A stretch of DNA of 16,405 bases from NCBI GenBank assembly GCA_964415525.1, contig CAYQAS010000098.1, forward strand, positions 1 to 16,405, in the 5' to 3' direction. Both the position numbers and the translations under genes were made by a program. Source of the DNA: CAZPUI01 sp964415525 (lineage in GTDB: Bacteria > Acidobacteriota > Holophagae > Holophagales > Holophagaceae). Within the stretch, counting starts at the first letter, position 1. Each line of letters begins with the position of its first letter. The notes beneath the pieces were generated by a model. That model saw only the letters and a program-made list of their open reading frames with translations. It made no database searches and had not been told where the DNA came from. Below are positions 1-7,068 of the stretch, one piece after another.

Positions 1-2
1 CC

Positions 3-1526
3 GGCGAGCGGGGGGGACCCAGGCGCGGCGCCGCCAAGGCCGCCCTTGACGGCAAACAGGTGGCGGGGCGCTGCCCCACCACCGTGCTTTGCTTTCAGCA
101 CGCCCGCACTTTCCAGCAGCGCTTTGCGGGCTTCCCCGTCCAGATCCGCCAGCTCAACCGCTTTGTGGATCCCAAGGAGGCCAAGCAGACTTTGGAGGAG
201 ATCGAGCGCGGGCAAGTGGAGATCGTCATCGGCACCCACCAGATCCTGGGCGCCAAGGTGAAGTGGCACGACCTGGGCCTCGTGGTGATCGACGAGGAGC
301 AGCGCTTCGGCGTGACCCACAAGGAGAAGCTGAAGAAGCTCCGCGCGAATCTGGATGTCCTCGCCATGAGCGCCACGCCCATTCCCCGCACCCTGCACAT
401 GAGCCTCACAGGCCTGCGGGAGATCAGCCTCATCGAGACGCCGCCGAAGAACCGCCTCGCCATCGAGACCGTCGTGGCGCCCTGGTCCGACGAGCTGGTC
501 GCCACCGCCATCCAGTTCGAACTCCGGCGCAACGGCCAGGTCTACCTCGTGCACAACCGCGTGGAGAGTCTTCCGAGCATCGCCGAAAAGGTGCGCACCC
601 TGGTGCCGGACGCCCGAGTCGCCATCGCCCACGGGCAGATGGAGGAGCACACCCTGGAGCACGCCATGGTGGGCTTCATGGAGGGTCGCATCGACGTGCT
701 CATCTCGACAACCATTGTCGAGAACGGTCTGGATGTGCCCAACGCCAACACGCTGATCGTCCATCGGGCCGACGCCTTTGGCCTCAGCCAGCTCTACCAG
801 CTGCGTGGCCGCGTTGGCCGCAGCGACGTTCCCGCCTACGCCTACCTGCTCATCCCCGGCAAGGGCGAGATCACCGAGGACGCCCGCAAGCGGCTGCAAG
901 CGCTGGAGGATTTCAGCGAACTCGGCAGCGGCTTCCGTGTCGCCGCCATGGATCTGGAGATCCGCGGTGCCGGCAACCTCCTGGGCGGCGAGCAGTCCGG
1001 CCAGATCCACGACATCGGCTTCGAGCTCTACATCAAGCTGCTGGAGGAGACGCTTCAGGAACTCCAGGGCCAGCCCAGCGGCACCTTCGAAGTGAAGGTC
1101 GACCTTGCGCCCTCCCAGCTCAGCCGCCGCTGGATCGATCAGGCCTCCGAGCGCCTCGTGGCCTACAAGCGTGCCAGCCGCCTCAAGACGGAGCGCGACC
1201 TGGAACTCTATCGACTGGAGCTGGAAGACCGCTTCGGGCACCTGGCGGACGACGACGAGGAGAGCGCGCGGTTCTTCGAGACGCTCAAGGTCAAGCTGCT
1301 CGCCCAGCAGCTCGCCGTGGGCGAAGTGGTGGTAGACAAGGGACGGCTCAAGTTCCGCGTCAGCCCCCTCACGCCGCTGGATCCCGCCAAGCTCATGACC
1401 TGGGTGCGAAGCCAGAAGGACGCCCAGTTCAGTCCCGACGGCACCGTGCTCCTGCCCGCCTACCCGGGCCCGGATGCGATGGTCCGCCAGGCTCAGGAAG
1501 TGCTTCGGGCCTGGACGGCCCTCTGA
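3..1526 (+). CDS. mfd: Transcription-repair coupling factor Mfd, C-terminal part (5' end outside window)
   Basis: Mfd is an ATP-driven DNA translocase that removes stalled RNA polymerase from lesions and recruits UvrA. The visible part covers most of the helicase module and the C-terminal domain. It shows the DEEQ box (VVIDEEQRFGV), motif III (SATPIPRTLHMSL), motif V/VI (TTIVENGLDVPNANT, then QLYQLRGRVGRS), the LEIRGAGNLLGGEQSG stretch typical of Mfd, and a C-terminal TRCF domain. The frame is open from base 3. The first ATG at 60 lies inside the conserved helicase core and is not a real start. The Walker A motif (GFGKTE in relatives) should be encoded in the first ~40 bases, but these translate as GERGGPRRGAAKAAL, and QVAGRCPTT stands where QVAVLCPTT is expected. 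This suggests base errors at a sequence edge. RecG shares some motifs, but the C-terminal domain makes Mfd clear. Confidence 0.95.
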   Translation, partial: GERGGPRRGAAKAALDGKQVAGRCPTTVLCFQHARTFQQRFAGFPVQIRQLNRFVDPKEAKQTLEEIERGQVEIVIGTHQILGAKVKWHDLGLVVIDEEQRFGVTHKEKLKKLRANLDVLAMSATPIPRTLHMSLTGLREISLIETPPKNRLAIETVVAPWSDELVATAIQFELRRNGQVYLVHNRVESLPSIAEKVRTLVPDARVAIAHGQMEEHTLEHAMVGFMEGRIDVLISTTIVENGLDVPNANTLIVHRADAFGLSQLYQLRGRVGRSDVPAYAYLLIPGKGEITEDARKRLQALEDFSELGSGFRVAAMDLEIRGAGNLLGGEQSGQIHDIGFELYIKLLEETLQELQGQPSGTFEVKVDLAPSQLSRRWIDQASERLVAYKRASRLKTERDLELYRLELEDRFGHLADDDEESARFFETLKVKLLAQQLAVGEVVVDKGRLKFRVSPLTPLDPAKLMTWVRSQKDAQFSPDGTVLLPAYPGPDAMVRQAQEVLRAWTAL

Positions 1527-1646
1527 CCTGAGGGTGCAGTGCCCGGTAGCCAGTGCCGAAGACACCGCGGCCCCTTGCGGGGATCCTGATTGCGGGCCTT
1601 CATGCCTCTTGGTGCCCCGACAGATCATCGTGCCTGACCAGCGAAC
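1527..1646. other. Convergent intergenic gap, mfd / HDOD gene
   Basis: This 120-bp stretch separates the stop codons of two converging genes. I see only short GC-rich self-complementarity (CCCC-ttgc-GGGG near 1581-1592) and no hairpin followed by a T-run, so a convincing intrinsic terminator is absent for either gene. Confidence 0.4.
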
Positions 1647-2852
1647 CTACCAACCCGGTTGTTCCAGAATCCGCTTCCAGCCCGGGATGCACTCGGTGAG
1701 TCCCAGGGTCTGGATGGTGTCTACATCCAGGCGGGTGTGCTCCCAGACCCGATGCTGATCGTTGCCCCAGGTGAATTCATCGGAGAGATGGACCGCCAAC
1801 ACATGGTCGAACGAGGAGCGGCGCGGCAGTCCTGGCGTGTGATGGAGGCTCACCGCCTCCAGCACACCCGCCTGGAGATCCCACAGGCCCAGCAGGAAGG
1901 CCCCGACATCGGCATGGGTGACCCCGAAGGCATCCGCCTCTGCGGTAGGCAGGTCAATGCGTTCGTTTTGGCAACGCTCGATCACGCGGTCGTAGGCCTC
2001 CGGAAACTGGCCCGCAAGGATGAGAATCCCCGCATCGTGCAGAAGTCCGCCCATGAAGGCGTCGGCCTTCTGGTGCCGCGTGAGCCCTTCCATGGCCGCA
2101 AGCGCCCGAGCCCCTTTCGCCACCTTCAGGCTATGGGCCCAGATGTCCTCGAGCCGGATGAGGCAGGTCTTGAGTGGTCCCGTCTGTTCAAACAGTCCAT
2201 AGGCCAGCACCAGCGACTGCACCACCTCCATCCCCAGGTAGTGGACGGCCTCCGAGGGGGATTCCACCCGCCGATGCAACCCGAAGAACGCGCTGTTCAC
2301 CAGTTTCAGGATCTTGGCGGTCATCCCAACATCCTTCTGGATCACGGCCCCCACGGTGCGCCAGGTGGCATGTTCGCCTTCGAGAGCCGTGCGCAGTTCC
2401 TGGTAGATCTGCGGCACAGAGGGCAACTGGTCCATGGAGGCGAGAATGGTGGCCATCTCGGGGTGACGGCTCAATCCGTCACTCACGTGCTGCGCATTGG
2501 CGATCATCGCAAGCACTTTGTGCGGATCGGAGGTTCGGGGATAGGCCTGGTGCAGCAGACCGACACACGGCATGACACGGTCAGTTGCGAGGGTGCCCGT
2601 GAGCATGATCCGTACGCAGCCGGGCGCCTTGGCAATAACGTTCTGGAATAGGAGCTCTGGGGGAATGTCCCGCAGACTGCCGGAGGCGATCAACACATCG
2701 CAGCCGTCCGCTTCCAATGCCTGGAGTACGGCCTGCCCATGGTCCACGAAGGCGATATCCCAGCCGGCCTTCAGGGCGCGGGCATGCCGTTGCAGGCCAC
2801 GGAGGGCCTGGGCATCCTCGTCCGCGTAGATCAGCCGTCGCTTCAACTCCAT
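1647..2852 (-). CDS. HDOD-domain regulator with degenerate receiver domain
   Basis: The 401-aa protein has two modules. Residues 5-118 look like a CheY-type receiver (acidic DED at 11-13, IMLTG near 82-86). The phospho-acceptor position, found by aligning CDVLIAS with the usual DVVISD pattern, is Ser57, and the conserved Lys appears to be Arg106, so classical phosphorylation looks lost. Residues ~138-335 form an HDOD domain: QLPSVPQIY, VNSAFFG (185-191), LLHDAG (260-265) and GVTHADVGAFLLGLW (310-324). HDOD proteins are non-enzymatic relatives of HD phosphohydrolases, often found with c-di-GMP, chemotaxis or stress signalling; the target here is unknown. The start ATG at 2852 has AGGAG five bases upstream. 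The gene is divergent from a diguanylate cyclase, so a shared c-di-GMP-related role is plausible but inferred. Confidence 0.88.
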   Translation of the reverse strand: MELKRRLIYADEDAQALRGLQRHARALKAGWDIAFVDHGQAVLQALEADGCDVLIASGSLRDIPPELLFQNVIAKAPGCVRIMLTGTLATDRVMPCVGLLHQAYPRTSDPHKVLAMIANAQHVSDGLSRHPEMATILASMDQLPSVPQIYQELRTALEGEHATWRTVGAVIQKDVGMTAKILKLVNSAFFGLHRRVESPSEAVHYLGMEVVQSLVLAYGLFEQTGPLKTCLIRLEDIWAHSLKVAKGARALAAMEGLTRHQKADAFMGGLLHDAGILILAGQFPEAYDRVIERCQNERIDLPTAEADAFGVTHADVGAFLLGLWDLQAGVLEAVSLHHTPGLPRRSSFDHVLAVHLSDEFTWGNDQHRVWEHTRLDVDTIQTLGLTECIPGWKRILEQPGW

Positions 2853-3101
2853 TCATGCTCCTGGTGCGCACGGGTGCGTGCTCCCGTCCTATCGAACCCC
2901 GACTCCCAAGGCTTGACTCCGGCATTCCTTGCCTCGTCGCCCTCATTTTTTCCAATAGGGCGCTGCCGCCCCCAAGCGGGTCAGTGGGACCAGCGTACAA
3001 GCAGGTCCCCGGGAGCCCGGCCCACCCTGTCACAGCCCGCCCCAGGCGACACCCCAGGTGCGACAGCCCTCGATTCCGATGCTCCACTGCCCGCCCTTTG
3101 A
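2853..3101. promoter_or_regulatory. Divergent intergenic region, HDOD / GGDEF genes
   Basis: This 249-bp gap must hold the promoters of both divergent genes. It contains an AT-rich patch in otherwise GC-rich DNA (CATTTTTTCCAATAGG, about 2944-2959). An isolated TTGACT at 2913-2918 has no good -10 partner at 16-18 bp. No sigma-54 -24/-12 element or clear operator was seen. Confidence 0.35.
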
Positions 3102-4292
3102 ATGGCCGACATGCTCCCCTCTCAAACCACCACCCAAGGCTGCATCGATCTCCGAGTGCGGGCGAGCCGGATCAGTCTGCTCTATCGGCAATCCAGCCAA
3201 GCGGGGATCTATGGCCTCCTTGCCTCCGTGGCCCTCTGCGTCCTGTTGGCTCCCGTGGTTCCTGCGGATTATCTGATCGCCTGGTTCCTGCTGGTCTGTG
3301 CCTCGACCCTGGCCCGCTTCGCCCTCTTCCGCAACTTCCACCGTGCGGCTCCCGCGGACCTGGAACTGCTGGACTGGGAACGGCCCTATATCTCCACACT
3401 CCTCACCACCGCCATCAGTTGGGGCACGGGGGTCGCGATACTGGTGCCCGCAAGCTCAGCCCTGCACCTGTCTGTCGGCATGACCTTTCTCCTCGGCATG
3501 GCAGGCAGTGCCATCGCCCTGTTCACGGCCCATCGCACGCTGCTGCTGCTGACCCAAGCCTGCCTGCTGCTGCCCGCCACCCTGCGGCTGCTCTGGATCG
3601 GCGAATCCTGGGGCATCGCCTTGGCCGTCGGCATCCTGATCTTCTTTCTCGCGTCGATGCGCTCCAGCCGCGTGCTGAACGACGAACTCACGGCCACCTT
3701 CCAGTTGGGTTTCGAGCTCCAGGAAGCCAAGGAGGCCGCCGAACGTCTAGCCCGGACCGATCCCTTGACCGGAATCTCCAACCGGCGCGCCTTCGAGGAA
3801 GACGGACATCTCCTCGCGAGCACCTGCGCCCGCCACGGTCGCCCCTTGGCAGCCGTCGTCGTGGATCTCGACCATTTCAAACTCGTCAATGACTCCCTGG
3901 GCCACGCCGCCGGAGATGCGGCCCTCTGTCACGTGGCGGATCTCCTCCGGCACCACCTCCGACAATCCGATGTCCTGGGACGCCTTGGTGGCGAAGAGTT
4001 CGGGGTTTTCCTTTCGGCGGGACCCGAAGAGGCCTGTGAACTGGCCGAAAAGCTCCGTCGTGTCATCTTCCGATCCCCTGCCCCGCACGACGGTAACTGG
4101 ATTCCCCTGAGTGCCAGCTTCGGCGTGGCCTCTGGATCCGACGGCCCCGAGGCCCTCCTGCACGCGGCGGACGCCGCCCTCTACCGAGCCAAGGGAGCGG
4201 GGCGGAACTGCGTCGTCTGCCAGCGCTGCAGCAGCTTCCACCCTGCGGGTGAGGGGCCTCGGATGCTCTGCCACCGCGTCAGCGCAATTTAG
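3102..4292 (+). CDS. Membrane-bound GGDEF diguanylate cyclase with Cys-rich tail
   Basis: The 396-aa protein should make cyclic di-GMP from two GTP at the inner membrane. Residues ~34-190 contain about six hydrophobic segments without a recognisable sensory domain. A short linker leads to a GGDEF domain starting at DPLTGISNRR (220-229), with DLDHFKLVND and an intact GGEEF active site at 296-300. RQSD at 287-290, five residues before GGEEF, matches the RxxD inhibitory I-site, so product feedback is expected. The tail after the domain has Cys370, Cys373, Cys376 and Cys390 plus two His, which is unusual for the family. An in-frame stop directly precedes ATG 3102, making it the earliest ATG; ATG 3111 is the alternative, and neither has a clear SD. 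The 3' end overlaps the convergent gene by 4 bp. Confidence 0.92.
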   Translation: MADMLPSQTTTQGCIDLRVRASRISLLYRQSSQAGIYGLLASVALCVLLAPVVPADYLIAWFLLVCASTLARFALFRNFHRAAPADLELLDWERPYISTLLTTAISWGTGVAILVPASSALHLSVGMTFLLGMAGSAIALFTAHRTLLLLTQACLLLPATLRLLWIGESWGIALAVGILIFFLASMRSSRVLNDELTATFQLGFELQEAKEAAERLARTDPLTGISNRRAFEEDGHLLASTCARHGRPLAAVVVDLDHFKLVNDSLGHAAGDAALCHVADLLRHHLRQSDVLGRLGGEEFGVFLSAGPEEACELAEKLRRVIFRSPAPHDGNWIPLSASFGVASGSDGPEALLHAADAALYRAKGAGRNCVVCQRCSSFHPAGEGPRMLCHRVSAI

Positions 4293-4801
4293 GGCAACGG
4301 CTCCTGCTCCATCCGTCCCCCACGCCTCACGGCCTCGCGCATGCCTTCCCGCAGGTGGCGCTGGAAGTCATCCGTCATGCCAATCAATCGGGCCTGCTGC
4401 GCTGGGGTGAGCCCTACACGGATGTCGTCCTCGAAGGCCTTGCGGAGGTCATGGACGGCCTGGCGCTGATTCAGGAACTGATCGAGAAGGGGCTTGAGGC
4501 GGGTGTTCTTCTCGTCCTCGCTGCTCGGACTGCGGAGGATCTCTTCAAGCTGCTGCCGCATCTGGCCGGATTTCCGAGCCTGGGTGCTGGAATCCCAGAT
4601 GTACTTCGACCAGCGGCTGGCGATGGCCTTGGCCTTCTCTTCCGGAATGCCCAGATGGTGCTTCAGGCGCTCCACCTGCATCCGCTGGATCTCCTCGAAC
4701 ATGCCCGGCCCCGGGCGGTGCATGGGCCGCGGGTGGTCCTTCCACCCCTGGGCGAACAGGCCCGTGGCGGCAAGCAGCAGGGGCAGGCAGCGGTGCAACA
4801 T
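4289..4801 (-). CDS. Exported LTXXQ-motif (Spy/CpxP/CnrX-like) protein
   Basis: The 170-aa protein begins with a Sec signal peptide (MLHRCLPLLLAATGLFAQG, cleavage likely after LFA), so it is predicted periplasmic. The mature part is helical and charged, with a His/Met/Pro-rich stretch just after the cleavage site (about residues 20-34) and the hallmark LTPAQQARL at 131-139. Spy/CpxP proteins bind misfolded proteins, and CnrX/ZraP relatives sense metals; which applies here is not visible. I chose ATG 4801 because GGGAG lies six bases upstream and the signal peptide starts there. An upstream ATG at 4819 overlaps the anti-sigma stop and would add six residues before the signal. As third gene of the sigma/anti-sigma operon it may be the sensor or a regulon output. 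Its TAA overlaps the TAG of the converging cyclase gene. Confidence 0.82.
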   Translation of the reverse strand: MLHRCLPLLLAATGLFAQGWKDHPRPMHRPGPGMFEEIQRMQVERLKHHLGIPEEKAKAIASRWSKYIWDSSTQARKSGQMRQQLEEILRSPSSEDEKNTRLKPLLDQFLNQRQAVHDLRKAFEDDIRVGLTPAQQARLIGMTDDFQRHLREGMREAVRRGGRMEQEPLP

Positions 4802-4815
4802 GATCGACTCCCGCA

Positions 4816-5295
4816 TCATGGATTCTGGGACTTCAGGTGGGAGAGCAGGGCGGCGCGTTCCTCTTCCGACAGTTTCTGAAGCGCGCCGAGTTCTTCGTCC
4901 CGATCCGCGAAGGGAGCCTCGGTGACCACCGGTTCCACCACTTCCACCGCGGGTCGGGCAAGCTCCGCGGAACGCACGGGGTTGGATTTGGCCCGTCCCG
5001 CCAAGTAGCCGCCAGACCCCGCCAGGGCGATCAACAGTGCAGCAGCAGCCCAGAGGAAGGTGCGAGACAAGGTGCGGCGCTGGGGAAGCTTCCGCTGGAT
5101 GCGCAGGGGCAGCGCCTCGAAATACCCGGCTGGGGCCAAGGCATCCGCCGCAGGCTCCTGGGCGAGCCACAGCACCCGGGCCTCGGCACAGGCGGGGCAC
5201 ACCTGGACATGGCGCAGCACCTCCACCGGCAAGTTCAGCGGATCCTGCTCAATGACCTGGAGCGCGCGTTCACACGAAGTCGGGAGCTTGGTCAT
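4816..5295 (-). CDS. Zinc-finger anti-sigma factor, single-pass membrane protein
   Basis: The 159-aa protein fits the ZAS family, which holds a partner ECF sigma inactive at the membrane. The N-terminal cytoplasmic domain has Cys8 and the H-x3-C-x2-C signature (His29, Cys33, Cys36). One transmembrane helix spans about 79-99, followed by an exported C-terminal part of ~58 residues rich in Glu/Ala/Leu. Its ATG overlaps the stop of the upstream sigma gene (ATGA), which favours translational coupling and a matched ratio of the two proteins. The last codons overlap a possible upstream ATG of the next gene. Whether release occurs by regulated proteolysis or by a change at the metal centre cannot be read from the sequence. 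Confidence 0.85.
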   Translation of the reverse strand: MTKLPTSCERALQVIEQDPLNLPVEVLRHVQVCPACAEARVLWLAQEPAADALAPAGYFEALPLRIQRKLPQRRTLSRTFLWAAAALLIALAGSGGYLAGRAKSNPVRSAELARPAVEVVEPVVTEAPFADRDEELGALQKLSEEERAALLSHLKSQNP

Positions 5296-5909
5296 GACTT
5301 CACCCCCTTGATGCGGCGGGTCAGATTCTGGATGGCGTGGAAGATGTGCGCCTTCACGCTGCCGATGGAAGTTCCCATGCGGGCGGCGATTTCCTCGTAC
5401 TTGAGGTCCTGAGTGAGCTTGAGCAGCAGGGCTTCCTTTTGGCGGGGCGGCAGGTGGGGTATGGCCTCCCGCAGGATGCGTCGGTTCTCCTCATCCAGCA
5501 GGGTGGCCATCTGGGTCTCGTCCACCCGAAGCGCCGCATGCTCCAACCCGCCGTCCACCTCATTCTCGTCCAGAGAATCCTGGTTGAGTCGGGCGCGGTC
5601 GAGGTGGTTCAGGGCTTGGCGCGTTGCGATGGTGATCAGCCAAGTCCGGAAGCTCGATTCGAAACGGAATCCCGGAAGGGCTCGATACACGCGAATAAAT
5701 GTCTCCTGGACTGCATCATCCGCATCCATGTGGTTCTTCAGGATGGAGAAGACCTTGCCGTACACATCCCGCTGGAAACGCTCGACGATGCGTTCAAAGG
5801 CGGCCGTATCCCCGCCCTGCGCCGCCTGCACCCAGGTCAGAACCTCGGGGGCGTGGTAGGGGGAGTCCAAGGCGGGTTGCATCGTGAGTATCGCGGTTCC
5901 TGCGTTCAT
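5292..5909 (-). CDS. ECF-family RNA polymerase sigma factor
   Basis: This 205-aa sigma-70 family protein contains only regions 2 and 4, the ECF layout. Region 2 includes DADDAVQETFIRVYRAL (62-78) and FRTWLITIATRQALNHLDR (87-105). Region 4 runs from LPPRQKEALLLKL (153-165) through the helix-turn-helix YEEIAARMGTSIGSVKAHIF (171-190). It would direct core polymerase to a small regulon, probably including its own operon. The gene is the first of a three-gene unit with an anti-sigma factor and a periplasmic LTXXQ protein. The start is uncertain: ATG 5909 has only weak SD-like GGGG, while ATG 5882 begins at MQPALDS; the nine-residue difference lies before region 2. Confidence 0.92.
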   Translation of the reverse strand: MNAGTAILTMQPALDSPYHAPEVLTWVQAAQGGDTAAFERIVERFQRDVYGKVFSILKNHMDADDAVQETFIRVYRALPGFRFESSFRTWLITIATRQALNHLDRARLNQDSLDENEVDGGLEHAALRVDETQMATLLDEENRRILREAIPHLPPRQKEALLLKLTQDLKYEEIAARMGTSIGSVKAHIFHAIQNLTRRIKGVKS

Positions 5910-5937
5910 AATCGGTGCCCCGGGGGACGAATGACAA
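5908..5937 (-). promoter_or_regulatory. Possible sigma-70-type promoter before the ECF gene
   Basis: On the minus strand TTGTCA (5937-5932) is followed after 18 bp by GATTAT (5913-5908). The -35 is a good match and the -10 matches 4 of 6. If used, transcription would begin downstream of ATG 5909, favouring ATG 5882 as the start of the sigma gene. The match is weak. Confidence 0.22.
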
Positions 5938-5977
5938 GTCTCAGGGTGGTAGACCCACCGACCCTCCTTGAGGTTGA

Positions 5978-6526
5978 ATGGACGGCATGAGCACGCACAT
6001 GAGCCGCCCCCGCATCCACACCCTGATCCCTGCTGAGCGCATCGCGGAGCGCGTCGAGGCGCTGGGTCGCCAGATCGCCGAAGACTACGCCGGCAAGGAC
6101 GTCGTCGTCCTCGGCCTCCTCAACGGCGTCTACGTCTTCTTCGCCGACCTCACCCGCGCCATCGACCTCGACTTCGAAGTCATGTTCATGCGGGCCGCCA
6201 GCTATGGCGGTGGTACGGAAACCAGCGGCGAAGTGAAGATCCTCCAGGATCTCGACCGGCCGATTCACGGCCGCCACACGCTCCTGGTGGAGGACATCGT
6301 CGACACGGGCCTGACCCTGAACGCCGTGCGCAAGCTGATCCTGGAGCGCGAGCCCGCCAGCCTGAAGATCGTCACGCTGCTGGACAAGCCCAGCCGCCGT
6401 CGCGTGGAAGTCCCCGTGGACTACGTCGGATTCACCATCGAGGACTCCTTCGTCGTGGGCTACGGCCTCGACGTGGCGGGCAAGTTCCGCAACCTGCCCT
6501 ACGTCGGGATCTACAATCCCGCCTGA
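5978..6526 (+). CDS. hpt: Hypoxanthine phosphoribosyltransferase
   Basis: This 182-aa enzyme transfers phosphoribosyl from PRPP to hypoxanthine (and usually guanine), a cytoplasmic purine-salvage step. The PRPP-binding loop VEDIVDTG (104-111) with its two acidic residues is intact. LLDKPSR (134-140) carries the purine-binding Lys, and the DYVGFTIEDSFVVGYGLD segment (148-165) is typical of bacterial Hpt. Length matches the ~180-residue family. ATG 5978 has GAGG four bases upstream; ATG 5987 (MSTHMSRP) is a possible alternative. It is the first gene of a unit with lptE and holA: its TGA shares one base with the lptE ATG (TGATG). Confidence 0.95.
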   Translation: MDGMSTHMSRPRIHTLIPAERIAERVEALGRQIAEDYAGKDVVVLGLLNGVYVFFADLTRAIDLDFEVMFMRAASYGGGTETSGEVKILQDLDRPIHGRHTLLVEDIVDTGLTLNAVRKLILEREPASLKIVTLLDKPSRRRVEVPVDYVGFTIEDSFVVGYGLDVAGKFRNLPYVGIYNPA

Positions 6527-7068
6527 TGCGCCGATTCCTGATCCCCGCCCTGGCACTGCTCTGCGGCTGCGGCTATCACCGCCTGGACACGCGACCCGGA
6601 ACCGCCGCCTGGCATGTGCGGGGCGAGTCGGTTCGCATTGACGGCTTCCAGAACAAGACACCGCGTCCCGGCATCGAGGAGCCGTTTCGCAAGGCGTTGG
6701 AATACCGTATCGTGGCGGCCTCGCCCTGGCGCCTCGTGGCCCAGGACGCGCCCAGCCGGTGGCTCCTGCGGGTGACCCTGGAGGAGTTCCAGGTGCGCCC
6801 TCTAGGGCTCTCCCTGGGCACCAGCGGGTCCCGTGCCTCCGCTGGCACTGCCAGCCGCGTCGAGGTCATCGTGGTGGCCTCCGTGCAGTTGCTGGATGGC
6901 ACCAATGGCACCGTGGCCCTCTCCCGCCCGCGCCTCACCTTCAGCAATCAATACCGGGTGGACCAGAATTTCTCGAGCTTCGAGAACCGCGAACTCAAGG
7001 TGCTGGAAGGCCTCGCGGACGACTTCGCGGAGAGCTTCATCACCCAGATGCTGCAAGGGAGTGACTGA
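6526..7068 (+). CDS. lptE: LPS-assembly lipoprotein LptE
   Basis: LptE is the outer-membrane lipoprotein that plugs the LptD barrel and helps place LPS on the cell surface. The 180-aa product starts with a short lipoprotein signal (MRRFLIPALALLCGCGYHRL). The lipidated residue is most likely Cys15, as CGYH is the usual LptE mature start, though Cys13 also fits. The family elements are a strand with VRIDGFQNKT (36-45), then IEEPFRKALEYR, and a C-terminal helix (VLEGLADDFAESFITQML). Sequence conservation in LptE is low, but the position directly before holA, as in E. coli and many diderms, supports the call. The stop overlaps the holA start as TGATG. Confidence 0.88.
   Translation: MRRFLIPALALLCGCGYHRLDTRPGTAAWHVRGESVRIDGFQNKTPRPGIEEPFRKALEYRIVAASPWRLVAQDAPSRWLLRVTLEEFQVRPLGLSLGTSGSRASAGTASRVEVIVVASVQLLDGTNGTVALSRPRLTFSNQYRVDQNFSSFENRELKVLEGLADDFAESFITQMLQGSD

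Noticed and set aside
89..1531. 480-codon open frame in another frame of mfd
   Set aside because: It is Arg/Pro/His-rich with no family motifs, while the overlapping frame carries clear Mfd motifs. Long shadow frames are expected in high-GC DNA.
1659..2651. 330-codon plus-strand frame antisense to the HDOD gene
   Set aside because: No domain motifs; the minus-strand frame has clear HDOD motifs and a good SD.
2913..2918. TTGACT as a -35 box for the diguanylate cyclase gene
   Set aside because: No acceptable -10 hexamer lies 16-18 bp downstream.
3030..3341. Small minus-strand frame at the start of the diguanylate cyclase gene as a possible small gene
   Set aside because: It overlaps the cyclase membrane region, has no SD and no recognisable product.
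4829..5200. Upstream extension of the LTXXQ gene frame to 5200
   Set aside because: The added ~133 residues are Gly/Arg/Pro-rich, overlap the anti-sigma gene fully and would bury the signal peptide.
5906..6661. 251-codon minus-strand frame over hpt
   Set aside because: It is antisense to a clear Hpt with all catalytic motifs and has no recognisable content.
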